Shown: positions 1 through 9,680, counted from the stretch's first letter. The stretch is DNA of 26,582 nucleotides from Hofstenia miamia (GCA_900660155.1 CABFPE010000004.1:4196643-4223224); one strand, 5' to 3'. Made by a program: numbers and translations. The notes: a model not told the origin generated them from the letters alone.

Positions 1-297
1 TTTGGTATATAAATTTTATGCCTTGCGTACTTAGTTTTAGTCCTTGGTATATAAATTTTATGCCTTGCGTACTAAGTTTTAGTCCTTGGTATATAAATTT
101 TATGCCTTGCATACTTAGTTTTAGTCCTTGGTATATAAATTTTATGCCTTGCGTACTTAGTTTTAGTCCTTGGTATATAAATTTTATGCCTTGCGTACTA
201 AGTTTTAGTCCTTGGTATATAAATTTTATGCCTTGCATACTAAGTTTTAGTCCTTGGTATATAAATTTTATGCCTTGTGTATTTAGTTTTAGTCCTT
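1..297. repeat. 42-bp tandem repeat, about seven copies
   Basis: About seven near-identical head-to-tail copies of a 42-bp unit containing the words ttggtatataaatttt and atgccttgcgtac. Copies differ at a few sites (gcgtac/gcatac, cttag/ctaag). The period is a multiple of three and one frame has no stop, so it reads as a repeated 14-residue peptide (MPCVLSFSPWYINF). I treat that as a by-product of the period, not as a gene. The array touches the window edge and may continue outside. One further unit recurs at about 726-767. Confidence 0.95.
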
Positions 298-1110
298 GGG
301 TCAATTTCTCTAAGGGTTGTTGGTGATTTTTTTGTCCTTTCGAACAAAATTACATGTCTTTGGGAACATTTAATTTTCCAAAGTGAACTCTGCAAAAAAA
401 TGTTTCAGAATTTCAACATCCCTTCTAAATCACTGGAAAAAACATTTAGTGCTTTAGTTTACAGGATAAAGACAAATATGAGAAAATTGTTGTGAACTTT
501 AAAACATCAAAAGAGCATTCTGTAACGATGTCTTTGGGAACATTTAATTATTCCAAGGTGAACTCTGTAAAAAAATGTTTCAGAATTTCAACATCCCTTC
601 TAAATCACTGGAAAAAAACATTTAGTGCTTTACAGGATAAAGGCAAATATGAGAAAATTGTTGTGAACTTTAAAACATCAAAAGAGCATTCTGTAACGAT
701 TCATTTAGTGAATTCTTCAAATTGNTACTTAGTTTTAGTCCTTGGTATATAAATTTTATGCCTTGCGTATTTAGTTTTAGTCCTTGGGTCAATTTCTCTA
801 AGGGTTGTTGGTGATTTTTTTGTCCTTTCGAACAAAATTACATGTCTTTGGGAACATTTAATTTTCCAAAGTGAACTCTGCAAAAAAATGTTTCAGAATT
901 TCAACATCCTTTCTAAATCACTGGAAAAAACATTTAGTGCTTTACAGGATAAAGGCAAATATGAGAAAATTGTTGTGAACTTTAAAACATCAAAAGAGCA
1001 TTCTGTAACGATTCATTTAGTGAATTCTTCAAATTGACATAAAATTGAACTTTAAAACATCAAAAGAGCATTCTGTAACGATTCCTTTAGTGAATTCTTC
1101 AAATTGACAT
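298..1110. repeat. Composite higher-order repeat, 200-250 bp module in 3-4 copies
   Basis: A longer module starting at the word gggtcaatttctctaaggg occurs at 298-529 and again at about 786-1041 almost unchanged. A copy lacking its first ~55 bp lies at 530-724, and a short 3' piece at about 1047-1110. Shared words include tttgggaacattta, cactggaaaaaa and aagagcattctgtaacgat. Copies are separated by one or more 42-bp units, so 42-mer plus long module forms a higher-order unit. The first copy has a 5-bp duplication near 452 (gctttagtttacagg against gctttacagg). Low divergence suggests recent amplification or conversion. No coding content is recognised. Confidence 0.9.
725..725. other. Unresolved base (N) inside the repeat array
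   Basis: A single n sits exactly at the junction between one long module and a 42-bp unit. In a tandem array this usually marks a collapsed or joined contig, so the true copy number is unknown and may be larger than seen here. Confidence 0.9.
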
Positions 1111-2116
1111 AAAATCACTTAAATTGGACATAAGAAGATTTATATATATTTAAATTATGATATTTTTAATTTTAGAATTTTCTTAAAACAGAAATCAATT
1201 TTAAGATAGCAATGACGTCATGGAAGAAAATTATATAAACTATCTACCCGTCCAAAATGTCTCTGACGTTTTAATAGCCGCTTCATGGCAGGTGCTGCAT
1301 AATTTCTACTTTAATTGGGTCCCATAAAATCCAATAACGAAACGTTTCCTTTAGGATACCCACTCTAAAATGTTTGGTTATGCGCTTAATTATAATTTTC
1401 GAAATTTGCTCCTAGAAATTTACTCGACACAAATAAATTTTTTTAAATATGGGTGATGTGCTTCTTTTAATTCTTAAAAAACGTGTATATTTTTTACATG
1501 TAGATTAAGGCTTTGTTTTTTTTCATTTTAGACGATTTCATTTGGTTGTCATGTCTGTAAACATTCCAAGAATCTTACAAATCACACAATGCAATTTGCT
1601 CAACTGTAACAGAAGCAGACGATATGTCACATGTGCTCACTGTTTGCAAACCTGATCATTTTTAGAAAGCAACAATATCCTAAAGTGATATAATTAGGCC
1701 TAATTGTGGGTCAACTTCGTGTTTACCATCTAAAAATTAAGATTTCTATATTTCTTATTTGTCCAATTTTGGAACATTATCCAAAGACAGTATTTGGAAA
1801 TCAAAATCGTTAACTAAAATAAATTTGTTCACATGATTTCCTTGAATATTCGAGAAGTGAAGATGCAATTTACTGTCCTCCCTGTCACATCTTTACTAGT
1901 TCACAGGATTTTCAAAAGAAATTGGAAGCTGATTGAAAAGCACTCAAAATCATTTAGATAGCAAAACTGCATTACCAATTTGTAAATTGCAGATTTTCTA
2001 TTTATGTCAAAATATTTCACTTCGTGGCCATGGATGAAATTATAAGTGTGAATTGTGCTCAAAATAAAAGAAATTTTTGTGGATTTCCATAAAAATCTCT
2101 CCGACGCTTACATAAT
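1111..2116. other. Gene-free AT-rich stretch
   Basis: No reading frame, exon or RNA gene can be supported. Two details are visible: a CRE-type palindrome TGACGTCA at 1213-1220, and at 1271-1290 a 20-bp word (ttaatagccgcttcatggca) that recurs with one change, on the opposite strand, at 11854-11873 inside a small inverted-repeat element. This suggests a degraded dispersed repeat here. Confidence 0.6.
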
Positions 2117-2252
2117 AATCATTTTTTAATGGACACTTGCACTCATTTTTATAAAGGAGAAGTGTCCATTAAATAATAATTTTGTACGATATGAGGTAAA
2201 TTTGGAAGTTTTGCGATTTGGTTGGATGAAGCAAAAGTACCAACAATCATTT
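2117..2252. repeat. Small inverted-repeat element, relative of the MITE at 4956-5127
   Basis: The core is a hairpin with arms aatggacactt (2128-2138) and its reverse complement ending at 2170. Beyond it the right arm runs through gaggtaaatttgg to agtaccaac, ending at 2244. The same core and right-arm order is found at 5012-5127. The matching left arm is absent here. An 8-bp word aatcattt occurs at 2117-2124 and 2245-2252 and could be a target duplication. With the left arm missing this is only suggestive. Confidence 0.6.
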
Positions 2253-2792
2253 GGTCAACAAGTAGAATATATGAAAAGTAATTAGCGCAACTCCAATTCT
2301 CATTGCGGGGAAATAGAAAATTTCGTAAAATTATTCGAATGAAAGGGCCCATTAATATTGTAGTGTAGCATCATTTTAGTTTCATTTCATTTAGTTACTA
2401 TTTTATTTCGACTCTACAGGCCATAGCTCACCCAATGCCTACATCATAGACTCGCCTCTGAGGATCAGCATAAACTGTTGAAACATATTGCTAACTGATA
2501 ACGCTTGTCAATAGGTCTACAATGCCCAATCTATCTAATGTTGCCCCTAAACTGTTCTCAATATCAAAAGCAATGGCTCCATCTTAAAAATTTCCGTATA
2601 TTTATAGATTCGTTTTGTCATTGGAGTCAAAATTATTTGGTAGTAGTCTTAAATTTGAAATAAGAAACTTGTTATTATTACCAAATACTGTATCTCAAAA
2701 CGGATACTGACTAAAAAGGCTGTATAAGGGACAGCACCTTGGTATGAAATCAAATAGAAAGTTTTTTAAGGGACTATTTTCTACTTAATGAA
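2253..2792. other. Gene-free AT-rich stretch
   Basis: Intergenic sequence between two mobile elements. I see no coding exon, tandem repeat or recognisable terminal repeat. Confidence 0.5.
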
Positions 2793-2984
2793 CATACAAT
2801 CAGGACTCCCGATTTTCAATTGCAATTAAATTAATTGATTTTGAACCAATTAATTGCATTTTTCTCCAAATGTGTGATAAGTACTAATTTTGTAAATTTG
2901 CTCGTGCTAATTATGGTAAATACTAATAGTTGTAGCTCGGTAACTTTGCGTAACAGCTTTGGTTGCTTTTCAGATTTCGCGTTT

Positions 2985-4446
2985 TTGTTATAACCAGTGT
3001 GGCGTTATACTAACCAGCCCAGTGTACACGAAACTATGTCCTTGGCACCAAAAGCAACATGCAAGCGGTATTTTACTCAGTTGGATGGCAAGTGCTGAAA
3101 AAACGTTAATTCAAAAAAAGAATACTGGTTGGAGTAACTTGTTGGCACACAGCAAAAAGCAACATCCAGAAACCACCAGTGACCAGTCACAGACTTCGTT
3201 GGAGGGATTTGTTACAGAAGCCACTTCTTCCAAAAAAAGAACTATTTACGGATGGATTAGAGTTGTGTGTGTCAATGATTACGGCCATTTGAGTTTGTCG
3301 AAGATCATATCAGTTGAAAATTAGAAGATGAGTATCAGAAAACTCTTGAAAACATGTTGAACTTATTGGAGACAGTGTATCTACCAACAAAGCCCTGGCT
3401 TCAAAATGTAATTTACCTTTAATCGGATGTGCGTCCCATCGTTTTAACCTTGCAGTGAGAGAATTCCCCAAAATCTTGTAACAGTCTGCTGGATAAAGTG
3501 AATATCTTAATGGTCAAGCTAAAAAGTCCCAAACTTTCCTGAAAGCTTCGTGGTCATACTGCATTTAGAGCTGCATTGAGAAATGATACCCATTGGACAT
3601 GCACATTTATGATGGCGGAACGATTTTGCGCCCTTCGTGAATTCTTGCCCATCGAGATTTTTCAGTAGATAAAACGCTTATTGAACACTTACCCACTCCA
3701 AAAGAATGCCAGGAACTGACAAAACTTTTGAAACATCTTGCAAAATTCAATTCTGTTCAAAAGTCGCTTCAAACGAGATGATATTTGTATAAAATAATAA
3801 TAATAATAAAAGACTTTATTCTCACAGAGAATAGAAAAGCGAACAAAAGCAGTAACTCATCAGGAGCGACATTGTCGACACAAACACTTAAGATAAAAAC
3901 TGCATACATTATCCATGTTGAGTTTGTGTATCTGCCGCATGAAATAACGACAAAGTTTACGTTTAAAAGCGTCAATGCTCCACTTGAAGTCGATTACTCC
4001 CGTGGATAGAAGGATGCGCGTAAGGTTTTTGATTATATTATCGAAGAATATCCGCAAATGAACAAGTATCTTTCGGCCAAAGCCGACATTGTTCATCCTA
4101 TGGTGTTTGAGTAGGCTATTGTGAAAATTCAGAATGAGAAAACCACTGATCTGAAAGCGGAAGAAAAAGATGTTGTTACCAATCTACAATCGGAAGTAAC
4201 TATTCCAATCTACGCATCTGATTTGTTGAAAAAACGACGAATGAGTCTTAAGGAAGATGGAACATCTGGATATATGACGACCAAGTTCCTTTAACCTACG
4301 CCAAACATTGTGGAAAGGTTTTCTTTCGATAGCAAAACAAATTCACTGACAATCGTCAAAGCCTACAAACTATGAGCCTTGAAGAACCATTTTTTCTGGA
4401 CCTGAACGATCGATTTTACAATGAGGAACTGATTTCTAAACTTTGT
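2985..4446 (+). pseudogene. hAT transposase relic (BED finger to C-terminal dimerisation region)
   Basis: Pieces of a hAT transposase appear in order over three frames. A BED-finger remnant (GWSNLLAHSKKQHPE, ~3127-3171) comes first, then a segment like the family's helical linker (IYGWIRVVCVND, then RPFEFVEDHIS in another frame, ~3240-3310). RNase-H-fold material follows at ~3570-3650 (RNDTHWTCTFMMAERF). After the LINE come EEYPQMNKYLSAKADIVHP (~4040-4098) and the C-terminal PTPNIVERFF block with FLDLNDRFYNEELISKL (~4296-4446). There are in-frame stops (for example after the ISVEN and MVFE segments), at least two or three frame changes, and the insertion, so it is non-functional. Assignment to hAT rests on motif order recalled from the family together with the CAGGG ends. 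Confidence 0.85.
3793..3998 (-). mobile_element. LINE 3' end inserted antisense in the hAT element
   Basis: Read on the minus strand, it begins with the tail of a reverse-transcriptase ORF of the type ending FKRKLCRYF, then a short 3' UTR. It ends in AATAAAGTCTTTTATT followed by a TTA microsatellite (3794-3810 on the plus strand). The short 5'-truncated copy with a 3' simple-repeat tail is typical of non-LTR retrotransposons. It interrupts the hAT frame, which resumes near 4013, so the LINE landed after the hAT element. The 5' boundary is uncertain by about 20 bp. I cannot name the clade. Confidence 0.7.
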
Positions 4447-4559
4447 TAAATCTCAGCAATTAATTAATTTTCAAATTTGCAATTACAATTTAATTGATTG
4501 TTTTTCTTATAATTTATTTCTGCTATTGATATCAATTTTCCGAGAGCCCTGCATAAAAT

Positions 4560-4946
4560 ATACTTTCCCTATTTCTGCTCATTTAATAAATTTATTAGTG
4601 TAGAGTTTTTGGGCAAAAATACATTGTATGAAGAAGAGACACTAAAAAATCTGGCCAAATGAAATTGCATAAAAATGATATTTTACCAATTTAATTGGCA
4701 GAAAAACCAATATGTTGCTCAGCAACATCAGTAACTGTTTTGATATTCGTATTGAGAAATGTGGTATCTACTTAAAATACCAACCTCTCAACCTATTTAC
4801 ATAGAAATATAGAAATTATAAATTACCCAACGTGATTATTGTCCCTTTACTCTCCCATTCGTATAGCTAAATAAAAATATAATTGAATGGCCAATTAACA
4901 CATTGTCAAAAATATATTAACGAATGAGAATTAATAAAAATATTGT
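4560..4946. other. Gene-free AT-rich stretch
   Basis: Sequence between the hAT element and the next MITE. No reading frame, repeat or RNA gene is apparent. Confidence 0.5.
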
Positions 4947-5136
4947 GCAAAATTCGGTTGGTACTTTTTTTCATTCTTGAAAATCTCAAATCTTCCAAAT
5001 TTTTCTCAGAATGGACACTTGCAGTAATTTTTCTAAGGGAAATGTGTCCATTAAATAATATTCTTGGAAGGATTTGAGATAAATTTGGAAAATTTGAGAT
5101 TTTCAAGAATGAAAAAAAGTACCAACCGCAAAATTC
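4947..5136. mobile_element. 172-bp MITE with perfect 9-bp target duplication
   Basis: Element 4956-5127. The first 36 bp (starting ggttggtactttttttc) are perfectly inverted at the right end, and the match extends to about 53 bp with two mismatches. It is flanked by gcaaaattc on both sides (4947-4955 and 5128-5136), a perfect 9-bp duplication. The middle holds a small hairpin, aatggacac against gtgtccatt. It has no coding capacity. A 9-bp duplication with GG termini fits Mutator-like or Merlin superfamilies, but I cannot decide between them. The nearly perfect arms suggest a young copy. Confidence 0.92.
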
Positions 5137-5189
5137 AGTTAAATGATGTAATATATTACATATAATAGAAAAGCCAACAAAGACGAAAC

Positions 5190-5483
5190 GAATATGTAAT
5201 TTTGGCGTTTCGATAGGAGTTCGAATTGCTCGGCCGTCGGCCCGAGTTCGACTGTTTGTATTTCGAGCGCGAGTATTTTGTTAAAGAAGATTTCTAGATT
5301 TAATGCTAAGAATATTTGTTTCAGTTGATGTAGAAACTGAATTTTAAAACAAATGATTTTTTACAATACTTTTGAATTTTCTTTCGAGTTTGACTATTAA
5401 AGATTTCTCCGAGTTCTTACGATTGAGTTTTGCGAGCGCATCCGAGTTCTCGTTTTTAAAATTCCGAGTACTCGAAAACCCTG
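5190..5483. mobile_element. Possible hAT-type non-autonomous element, right end only
   Basis: This patch is clearly more GC-rich than its surroundings and full of the words TTCGAG, CGAGTTC and CTCGG in both orientations. Its right edge, read on the minus strand from 5483, is CAGGGTTTTCGAGTACTCGG, a hAT-like terminus. The left end near 5190-5230 is only vaguely similar, and no 8-bp flanking duplication was found, so boundaries and identity are tentative. Confidence 0.4.
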
Positions 5484-6340
5484 ATTTAACTTGAATAAAT
5501 ATACTAGTTTGTATAATGCAGTAATGCATAGTAAAATGTTTCATTTAAATTTATGTGAACAATTTTCCAGAGTAGTTGCTCGTAAATTTTTGTTAGCAGT
5601 GTTTTCCAATGGCATTTAGTGTATTGAAGGTAAACAACAGATTTCCTGTGCTATATACCTTTTCACTCTTTGAAACTTAATGTTTGAAAGTCATGCTTGC
5701 AAGAATGGGGGATATATTTATGCATAGCATTGCGTAAATGTATTTTTAAAATTACTACATGGTAAAAGATTTTGGTAATTTGGCAATTCGATTGCAAATC
5801 AATGTGTCTTTCATTAAATCAATAGATCATTGTAAATGTGCATCTTTATGTTAGAACATATTGTTGCATTTTATAAATGCCTTAATTTCAATGATATTAG
5901 TTTATTGATAAATAATTTTCAGTGCTTGATTTTTACAAAAATTACTTCATAAGTCTATTAATTTTAAATGTTCTATTATTTCATGTTCTATTCTATTGTG
6001 CTCTTTATATTTCTGTAAACTATATTTTTATTTAAAGTCCAATTAATTATTAAATTAATATTATTTTAGAGGCTCATAGAACACTAATTTTCCTAAATAT
6101 GATTACATGAAACTGCAAATGCTGAAGACAGAGTAATCTAGGTTTTTTAAATAGCGCAAACGTGAGCAAATTGTCTCATATTCCCTGGCTAATATTGCCA
6201 TTAAATTCACTTATAATTTCAAGCGTTTAGTTTAAATTTTATGTTAAATTGAAATTTCTTTAAGCTTACTGAAATAAATATATTTTTTTATGTATTTCAA
6301 AATCTAATTATCCATAAACATTTTTTAATGGTAATTTGTT
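5484..6340. other. Region upstream of the EP400-like gene
   Basis: No coding exon is supported. A plausible intron acceptor (ttgttgtttag, AG at 6345-6346) lies 37 bp before the start codon of the next gene, so part of this stretch may be a 5' UTR intron. No TATA box or other promoter element stands out from the AT-rich background. Confidence 0.4.
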
Positions 6341-6383
6341 GTTTAGTATGCAAGTGTAATGGTGTTAGAAGGTTAAACTTTTT

Positions 6384-9044
6384 ATGTTATCCAATGGCAT
6401 GGAGAGAGATGAAGTGACACGTGAACAACGTCTTTATGCAATCTTACAGCGCCGACAACAAATTCTGCGCACAAACCATCATCAACATCTCAGTGAACTT
6501 TTCTATTTGGAAAATGACCTGGGAGGATACTGTGAATTTAATGCTTGGTTAGAATGCTTGCCTGATTCTGTAAAGCAATTACTAGTAACATATGATACCC
6601 CTGATATTGATGTACCTTCTACACTTAAAATGGAAACATTTATCAAAACAGAGCCCGAATGTGATAGTCTAAAAAGAAAATTAACAGATCTTCCTAATGA
6701 TTTTACAATTAACGTTAAAGTACCTCGTCTTGAAATACCGAAATCGTTACCCACTGTGGAATCAATTTCACAGTCTAAAATTAATCGTCAAGATTCCAAT
6801 ACGCGATTGCAACGCAGTGATTCGTCTTCACCTCGTGCTCGTAGAGAAGCCCATGTGCAACAACGTGCTGCTCAGCTTCAACGGGAAGGTAGTTGGAGCT
6901 TGATGAGATTGCCACGTATTCGTGAGCCTCAAAGACGTAAAACTCATTGGGATTATGTCATTGAAGAAACGCTGTGGTTGGCAGAAGATTACGCTGGTGA
7001 GCGATATTGGAAGCGAAAAATGGCTCGCGAATTGGCATTTGCATGTGCAGCTGCAGTTAAATGTGCATCTACTAAAAGATCGAAAAAAGTTGCTAGAATT
7101 ATTTCAGAGTGGTGGGATTCTCTTACTCCAAATGAAAACTTAAATCCTGTGAGCAAATGGGCATTGAAGCAGAAAAATCCTGACGAAAATTGGGATGAAC
7201 TTCCGATATGGTATCCACCAACTCCACCTGCTGAATCAGAAGAATTTTATGAAGACATTACGCTAACTCCGTGGTATTGTTCAGAGCCAATGGTTGAATG
7301 TGAATTACCTCCTTTAAAGCCACTCAAACCTCAAATTGTGTCCCCTCCCATTTTGCCTCGTACTATATTTCACAGAACTGTACCGTCTTTAGCAAAAATG
7401 CGGCGGGAACTTAAAGAAGCAAAATATAGAGGTCGATTGTTGCCTCGAAATGGCTTGTCGTCGACCCCCAATGATGAATGGCTTGCTGCTGAAGACTGGA
7501 CTTTGCTTCAGTGTCTCCTTCTTTTACAAGAGCTTCCTTTGGCGTTGACTCCTGTCACTGCTGGGCATACTCCGAATTTTGAACTTGCTAGCGAACTGAT
7601 AGATCGTATTTATAAATCACCACGGCAATGTCGGATGAGATATGAGACTATTGCAAGAGAGGAAAATCGTAAAGGTAGACGATGCTCGATGAATGATAGA
7701 ACTATAGGAATCACAAGAGTTTATTCTGCACGTTTTGCTCTGGTCAAAGAAATAGCAAGTAAACGACCTGCTGTTGTTCCTCGAGGTACTTCATCGCATT
7801 CAAGCTCAAGACATGCAGCTGTATTGGAGGAGCATGGTATTCGTTACGATGAACCTCAATCTGCACAAACATTATCACAAATTCGCGCCGAGAGAGTACA
7901 ACGTGAGAGGAAATTGAATCAAGCTAAACTACCATCAAACAGTACTGCTAGTGAAAAACAAAAGAAGAATGGAAATATCAGTTTATCTGGTTCCTCTGCA
8001 AGATTCCAACATTCATATAGCCAAGTTCAACGTCCTCGATTAGGTTCTTCTCCAAGATTGCCACAACAAGCTACTATTCCAAGAACAAGTAATTCTGCTT
8101 TGGCTAGAACAATTGTTTCAACACCAAGTTTACAACTCGGTCAAATTCGCATTCTTCAACCAGTTTCATCTACAGAACATCAGCGAAATACTTTAGGAAA
8201 CAATGATCATAAACATCTTAAAAAGCAGGCTCCCTATTCTCAAGAAAAGGCACGCTTAACCGATGCAGATGCTAATTTATTCAAACAGAGGCAAACAGTT
8301 CAAACTGTTGGTCCAAAGACGAATATAGTCACTGTGCCTGCAGGATTAGTAAATCTTCATGTAAAAAGTTCTACTACTACAACTGTAACTGGTGGTACCA
8401 CTACAATAATTAGCAACAGTAAATTACCGACTTCACAATTGATTCACTTAAGACAACACACCGTCAAACAACCTGGTCAAAAACAGCCTCACATCATTGC
8501 AACACCCTTATCTAGTCGACAACAAATAATCCTTCAACAGCCTAATTCTTCAACTACCAAGCCAATTGCTGTTCCTGTTGCGCAGTTAGCTAAGCAGCAC
8601 GTAACCATGATTCAATCAACTGATCACTCTAGTACAGCTTCAACTCCCAATACAGTAAAGCTCACTTCTGCCCCATCCACTCTGGTTATTTCATCAGCTG
8701 TTCCAAGAGCTGTTTCTGCTGTGGTAGCTCGCACGGCTTCTGATCGACCAAATGTTATTCGTGCTTCAGCGGTTACCACCCGTATTGGTACATCAGTAGT
8801 GAGTACGACATCTGTTTTAGACAAATCCTCTTCTCTTGAGCGGCAGAGTTCTACGAATGAACAGATACGGCCTACTGCCGCAATTCTCCAGCACTCTTCA
8901 CGCAGAAATATTGCTTCTCCACCTACGATTACCACCTCATCATTAACTGCAGATACTGAATCCATTACATTACAAAGTACTTCTCTATCCTTTGAAACTT
9001 CAAAAACAACATCTTCATTTTATACTAAGTTTAGAAAACAATAA
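6384..9044 (+). CDS. EP400-like: EP400/Domino-family protein with HSA and SANT domains but no SNF2 ATPase
   Basis: An uninterrupted 886-codon frame. EP400/Domino is the large ATPase scaffold of the nuclear TIP60/NuA4 complex, which acetylates H2A/H4 and exchanges H2A.Z. Visible here are an N-terminal EP400-like helix block with HLSELFYLENDL (~13-65) and an HSA domain around REPQRRKTHWDYVIEE (~155-235; in the family this helix binds actin and Arp4). A linker ELPIWYPPTPP (272-282) matches the EP400 segment that normally follows the ATPase. Then come SPPILPRTIFHRTVPSLAKMRR (~320-341), a Myb/SANT domain from NDEWLAAEDWTLLQ to SPRQCRMRYETI (~363-423), the conserved HAAVLEEHGIRYD and SQIRAERVQRERK, and a long Ser/Thr/Gln-rich tail. 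The Walker A, DEAH and helicase C regions are absent; the frame jumps from HSA to linker at ~247-268. HSA plus SANT without ATPase is the yeast Eaf1 layout. ATG 6384 is the first after an in-frame stop at 6366-6368; ATG 6399 is an alternative with a better context. It could also be a retrocopy of an ATPase-less transcript, but the frame is fully open. Confidence 0.9.
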   Translation: MLSNGMERDEVTREQRLYAILQRRQQILRTNHHQHLSELFYLENDLGGYCEFNAWLECLPDSVKQLLVTYDTPDIDVPSTLKMETFIKTEPECDSLKRKLTDLPNDFTINVKVPRLEIPKSLPTVESISQSKINRQDSNTRLQRSDSSSPRARREAHVQQRAAQLQREGSWSLMRLPRIREPQRRKTHWDYVIEETLWLAEDYAGERYWKRKMARELAFACAAAVKCASTKRSKKVARIISEWWDSLTPNENLNPVSKWALKQKNPDENWDELPIWYPPTPPAESEEFYEDITLTPWYCSEPMVECELPPLKPLKPQIVSPPILPRTIFHRTVPSLAKMRRELKEAKYRGRLLPRNGLSSTPNDEWLAAEDWTLLQCLLLLQELPLALTPVTAGHTPNFELASELIDRIYKSPRQCRMRYETIAREENRKGRRCSMNDRTIGITRVYSARFALVKEIASKRPAVVPRGTSSHSSSRHAAVLEEHGIRYDEPQSAQTLSQIRAERVQRERKLNQAKLPSNSTASEKQKKNGNISLSGSSARFQHSYSQVQRPRLGSSPRLPQQATIPRTSNSALARTIVSTPSLQLGQIRILQPVSSTEHQRNTLGNNDHKHLKKQAPYSQEKARLTDADANLFKQRQTVQTVGPKTNIVTVPAGLVNLHVKSSTTTTVTGGTTTIISNSKLPTSQLIHLRQHTVKQPGQKQPHIIATPLSSRQQIILQQPNSSTTKPIAVPVAQLAKQHVTMIQSTDHSSTASTPNTVKLTSAPSTLVISSAVPRAVSAVVARTASDRPNVIRASAVTTRIGTSVVSTTSVLDKSSSLERQSSTNEQIRPTAAILQHSSRRNIASPPTITTSSLTADTESITLQSTSLSFETSKTTSSFYTKFRKQ

Positions 9045-9180
9045 ATTTTGTATTGTTAACTTTTTTATAATTTATGTGTTTAATAGCAAAGTTTGTACTT
9101 TTGTATAGAAATTCATTATTTAATATTTGTGTTTGATTTTTATTCGAAATTTAGTGTTGGTCGTTGTAATTGTAAATAAA
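9040..9180 (+). terminator. Candidate poly(A) signals of the EP400-like gene
   Basis: AATAAA at 9040-9045 overlaps the stop codon TAA (9042-9044), and a second AATAAA lies at 9175-9180. The second is the better placed of the two for a normal 3' UTR of about 150 bases. The antisense LINE tail begins soon after. Confidence 0.5.
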
Positions 9181-9274
9181 TTCAGTAATTATTTCATTCC
9201 TTATTTTTGTCCATTCTGCATTACTAAAGCGAGTATTTTTTCTGATTGTATCACTTTTTCCGTTTTATCAAACT

Positions 9275-9680
9275 ATTTTATTTTTTATTTTATTTTTATT
9301 TCTTATATAGCTTCTAGTAGAAGCTCTATTGCGCGTATATACAAAACAGTCTATAAATGTAACGTGTCAAGTTGTTCAATAAAGAAAGTGTTTAAGCTCT
9401 TTTTTAAGAGTGGCAATGTTTTCCGCATTTATAATTGATACTGGTAAGGAGTTGAAAAGCTTAGGGCCACCTCATGAAAAAGCAGTTTTCGCCTTTTTAG
9501 TAATTGGAACTGCGAAATGAGGACCTTTAATCGTACAAGAGTCACTGATGACTGGAGATAATCAATTCTGTAAATAACATGGAGCCAAATTTCTGTATAA
9601 AATTTGTGAAAATAATTTAAAGATTTTATTATATCTGGTCAAATATGGAGAGTTGACATTAAAATTTGCTTTGAATTTTT
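9275..9680 (-). mobile_element. 5'-truncated LINE, 3' end of the reverse-transcriptase ORF, antisense
   Basis: On the minus strand the sequence reads SPYLTRYNKIFKLFSQILYR, then TIKGPHFAVPITKKAKTAFS, a stop, GGPKLFNSLPVSIINAEN and IATLKKELKHFLY before a terminal stop at 9376-9378. The GPKLFNSLP block followed by a Lys-rich helix is the usual C-terminus of LINE ORF2 in several clades. Two internal stops are visible (one where a Trp of the FSWGGP type is expected), so it is dead. The 3' UTR ends in an AATAAAAT-rich tail at about 9270-9300 on the plus strand. The plus-strand open frame at 9127-9438 is only its shadow. Confidence 0.85.

Larger units (their letters stand above)
2793..4559 (+). mobile_element. 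hAT DNA transposon (element 2801-4551), inactive, with a LINE inserted in it
   Basis: The terminal inverted repeats are CAGGACTCCCGATTTTCAAT at 2801 and, read on the opposite strand from 4551, CAGGGCTCTCGGAAAATTG. CAGGG-type ends are characteristic of hAT. They are flanked by 8-bp words catacaat (2793-2800) and cataaaat (4552-4559), a hAT-length target duplication with one difference. Both subterminal regions are rich in AATTAATTG-like words. Inside lies a sense-strand transposase relic. The body is about 1.75 kb including roughly 200 bp of antisense LINE sequence near 3793-3995. The imperfect duplication and decayed frame point to an old insertion. Confidence 0.85.

Noticed and set aside
18-326. 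A 102-codon open frame encoding a 14-residue repeat
   Set aside because: It exists only because the 42-bp satellite period is a multiple of three; composition and context are non-coding and the frame ends when the repeat changes.
1213-1220. TGACGTCA as a regulatory site for a nearby gene
   Set aside because: No gene start lies within several kilobases, and an isolated 8-bp palindrome is weak evidence.
3785-4096. Overlapping short frames on both strands in the hAT interior
   Set aside because: They are explained by the inserted LINE tail and the flanking transposase relic.
8624-8965. 113-codon minus-strand frame opposite the EP400-like gene tail
   Set aside because: It is a mirror of the Ser/Thr/Ala-rich coding strand and has no features of its own.
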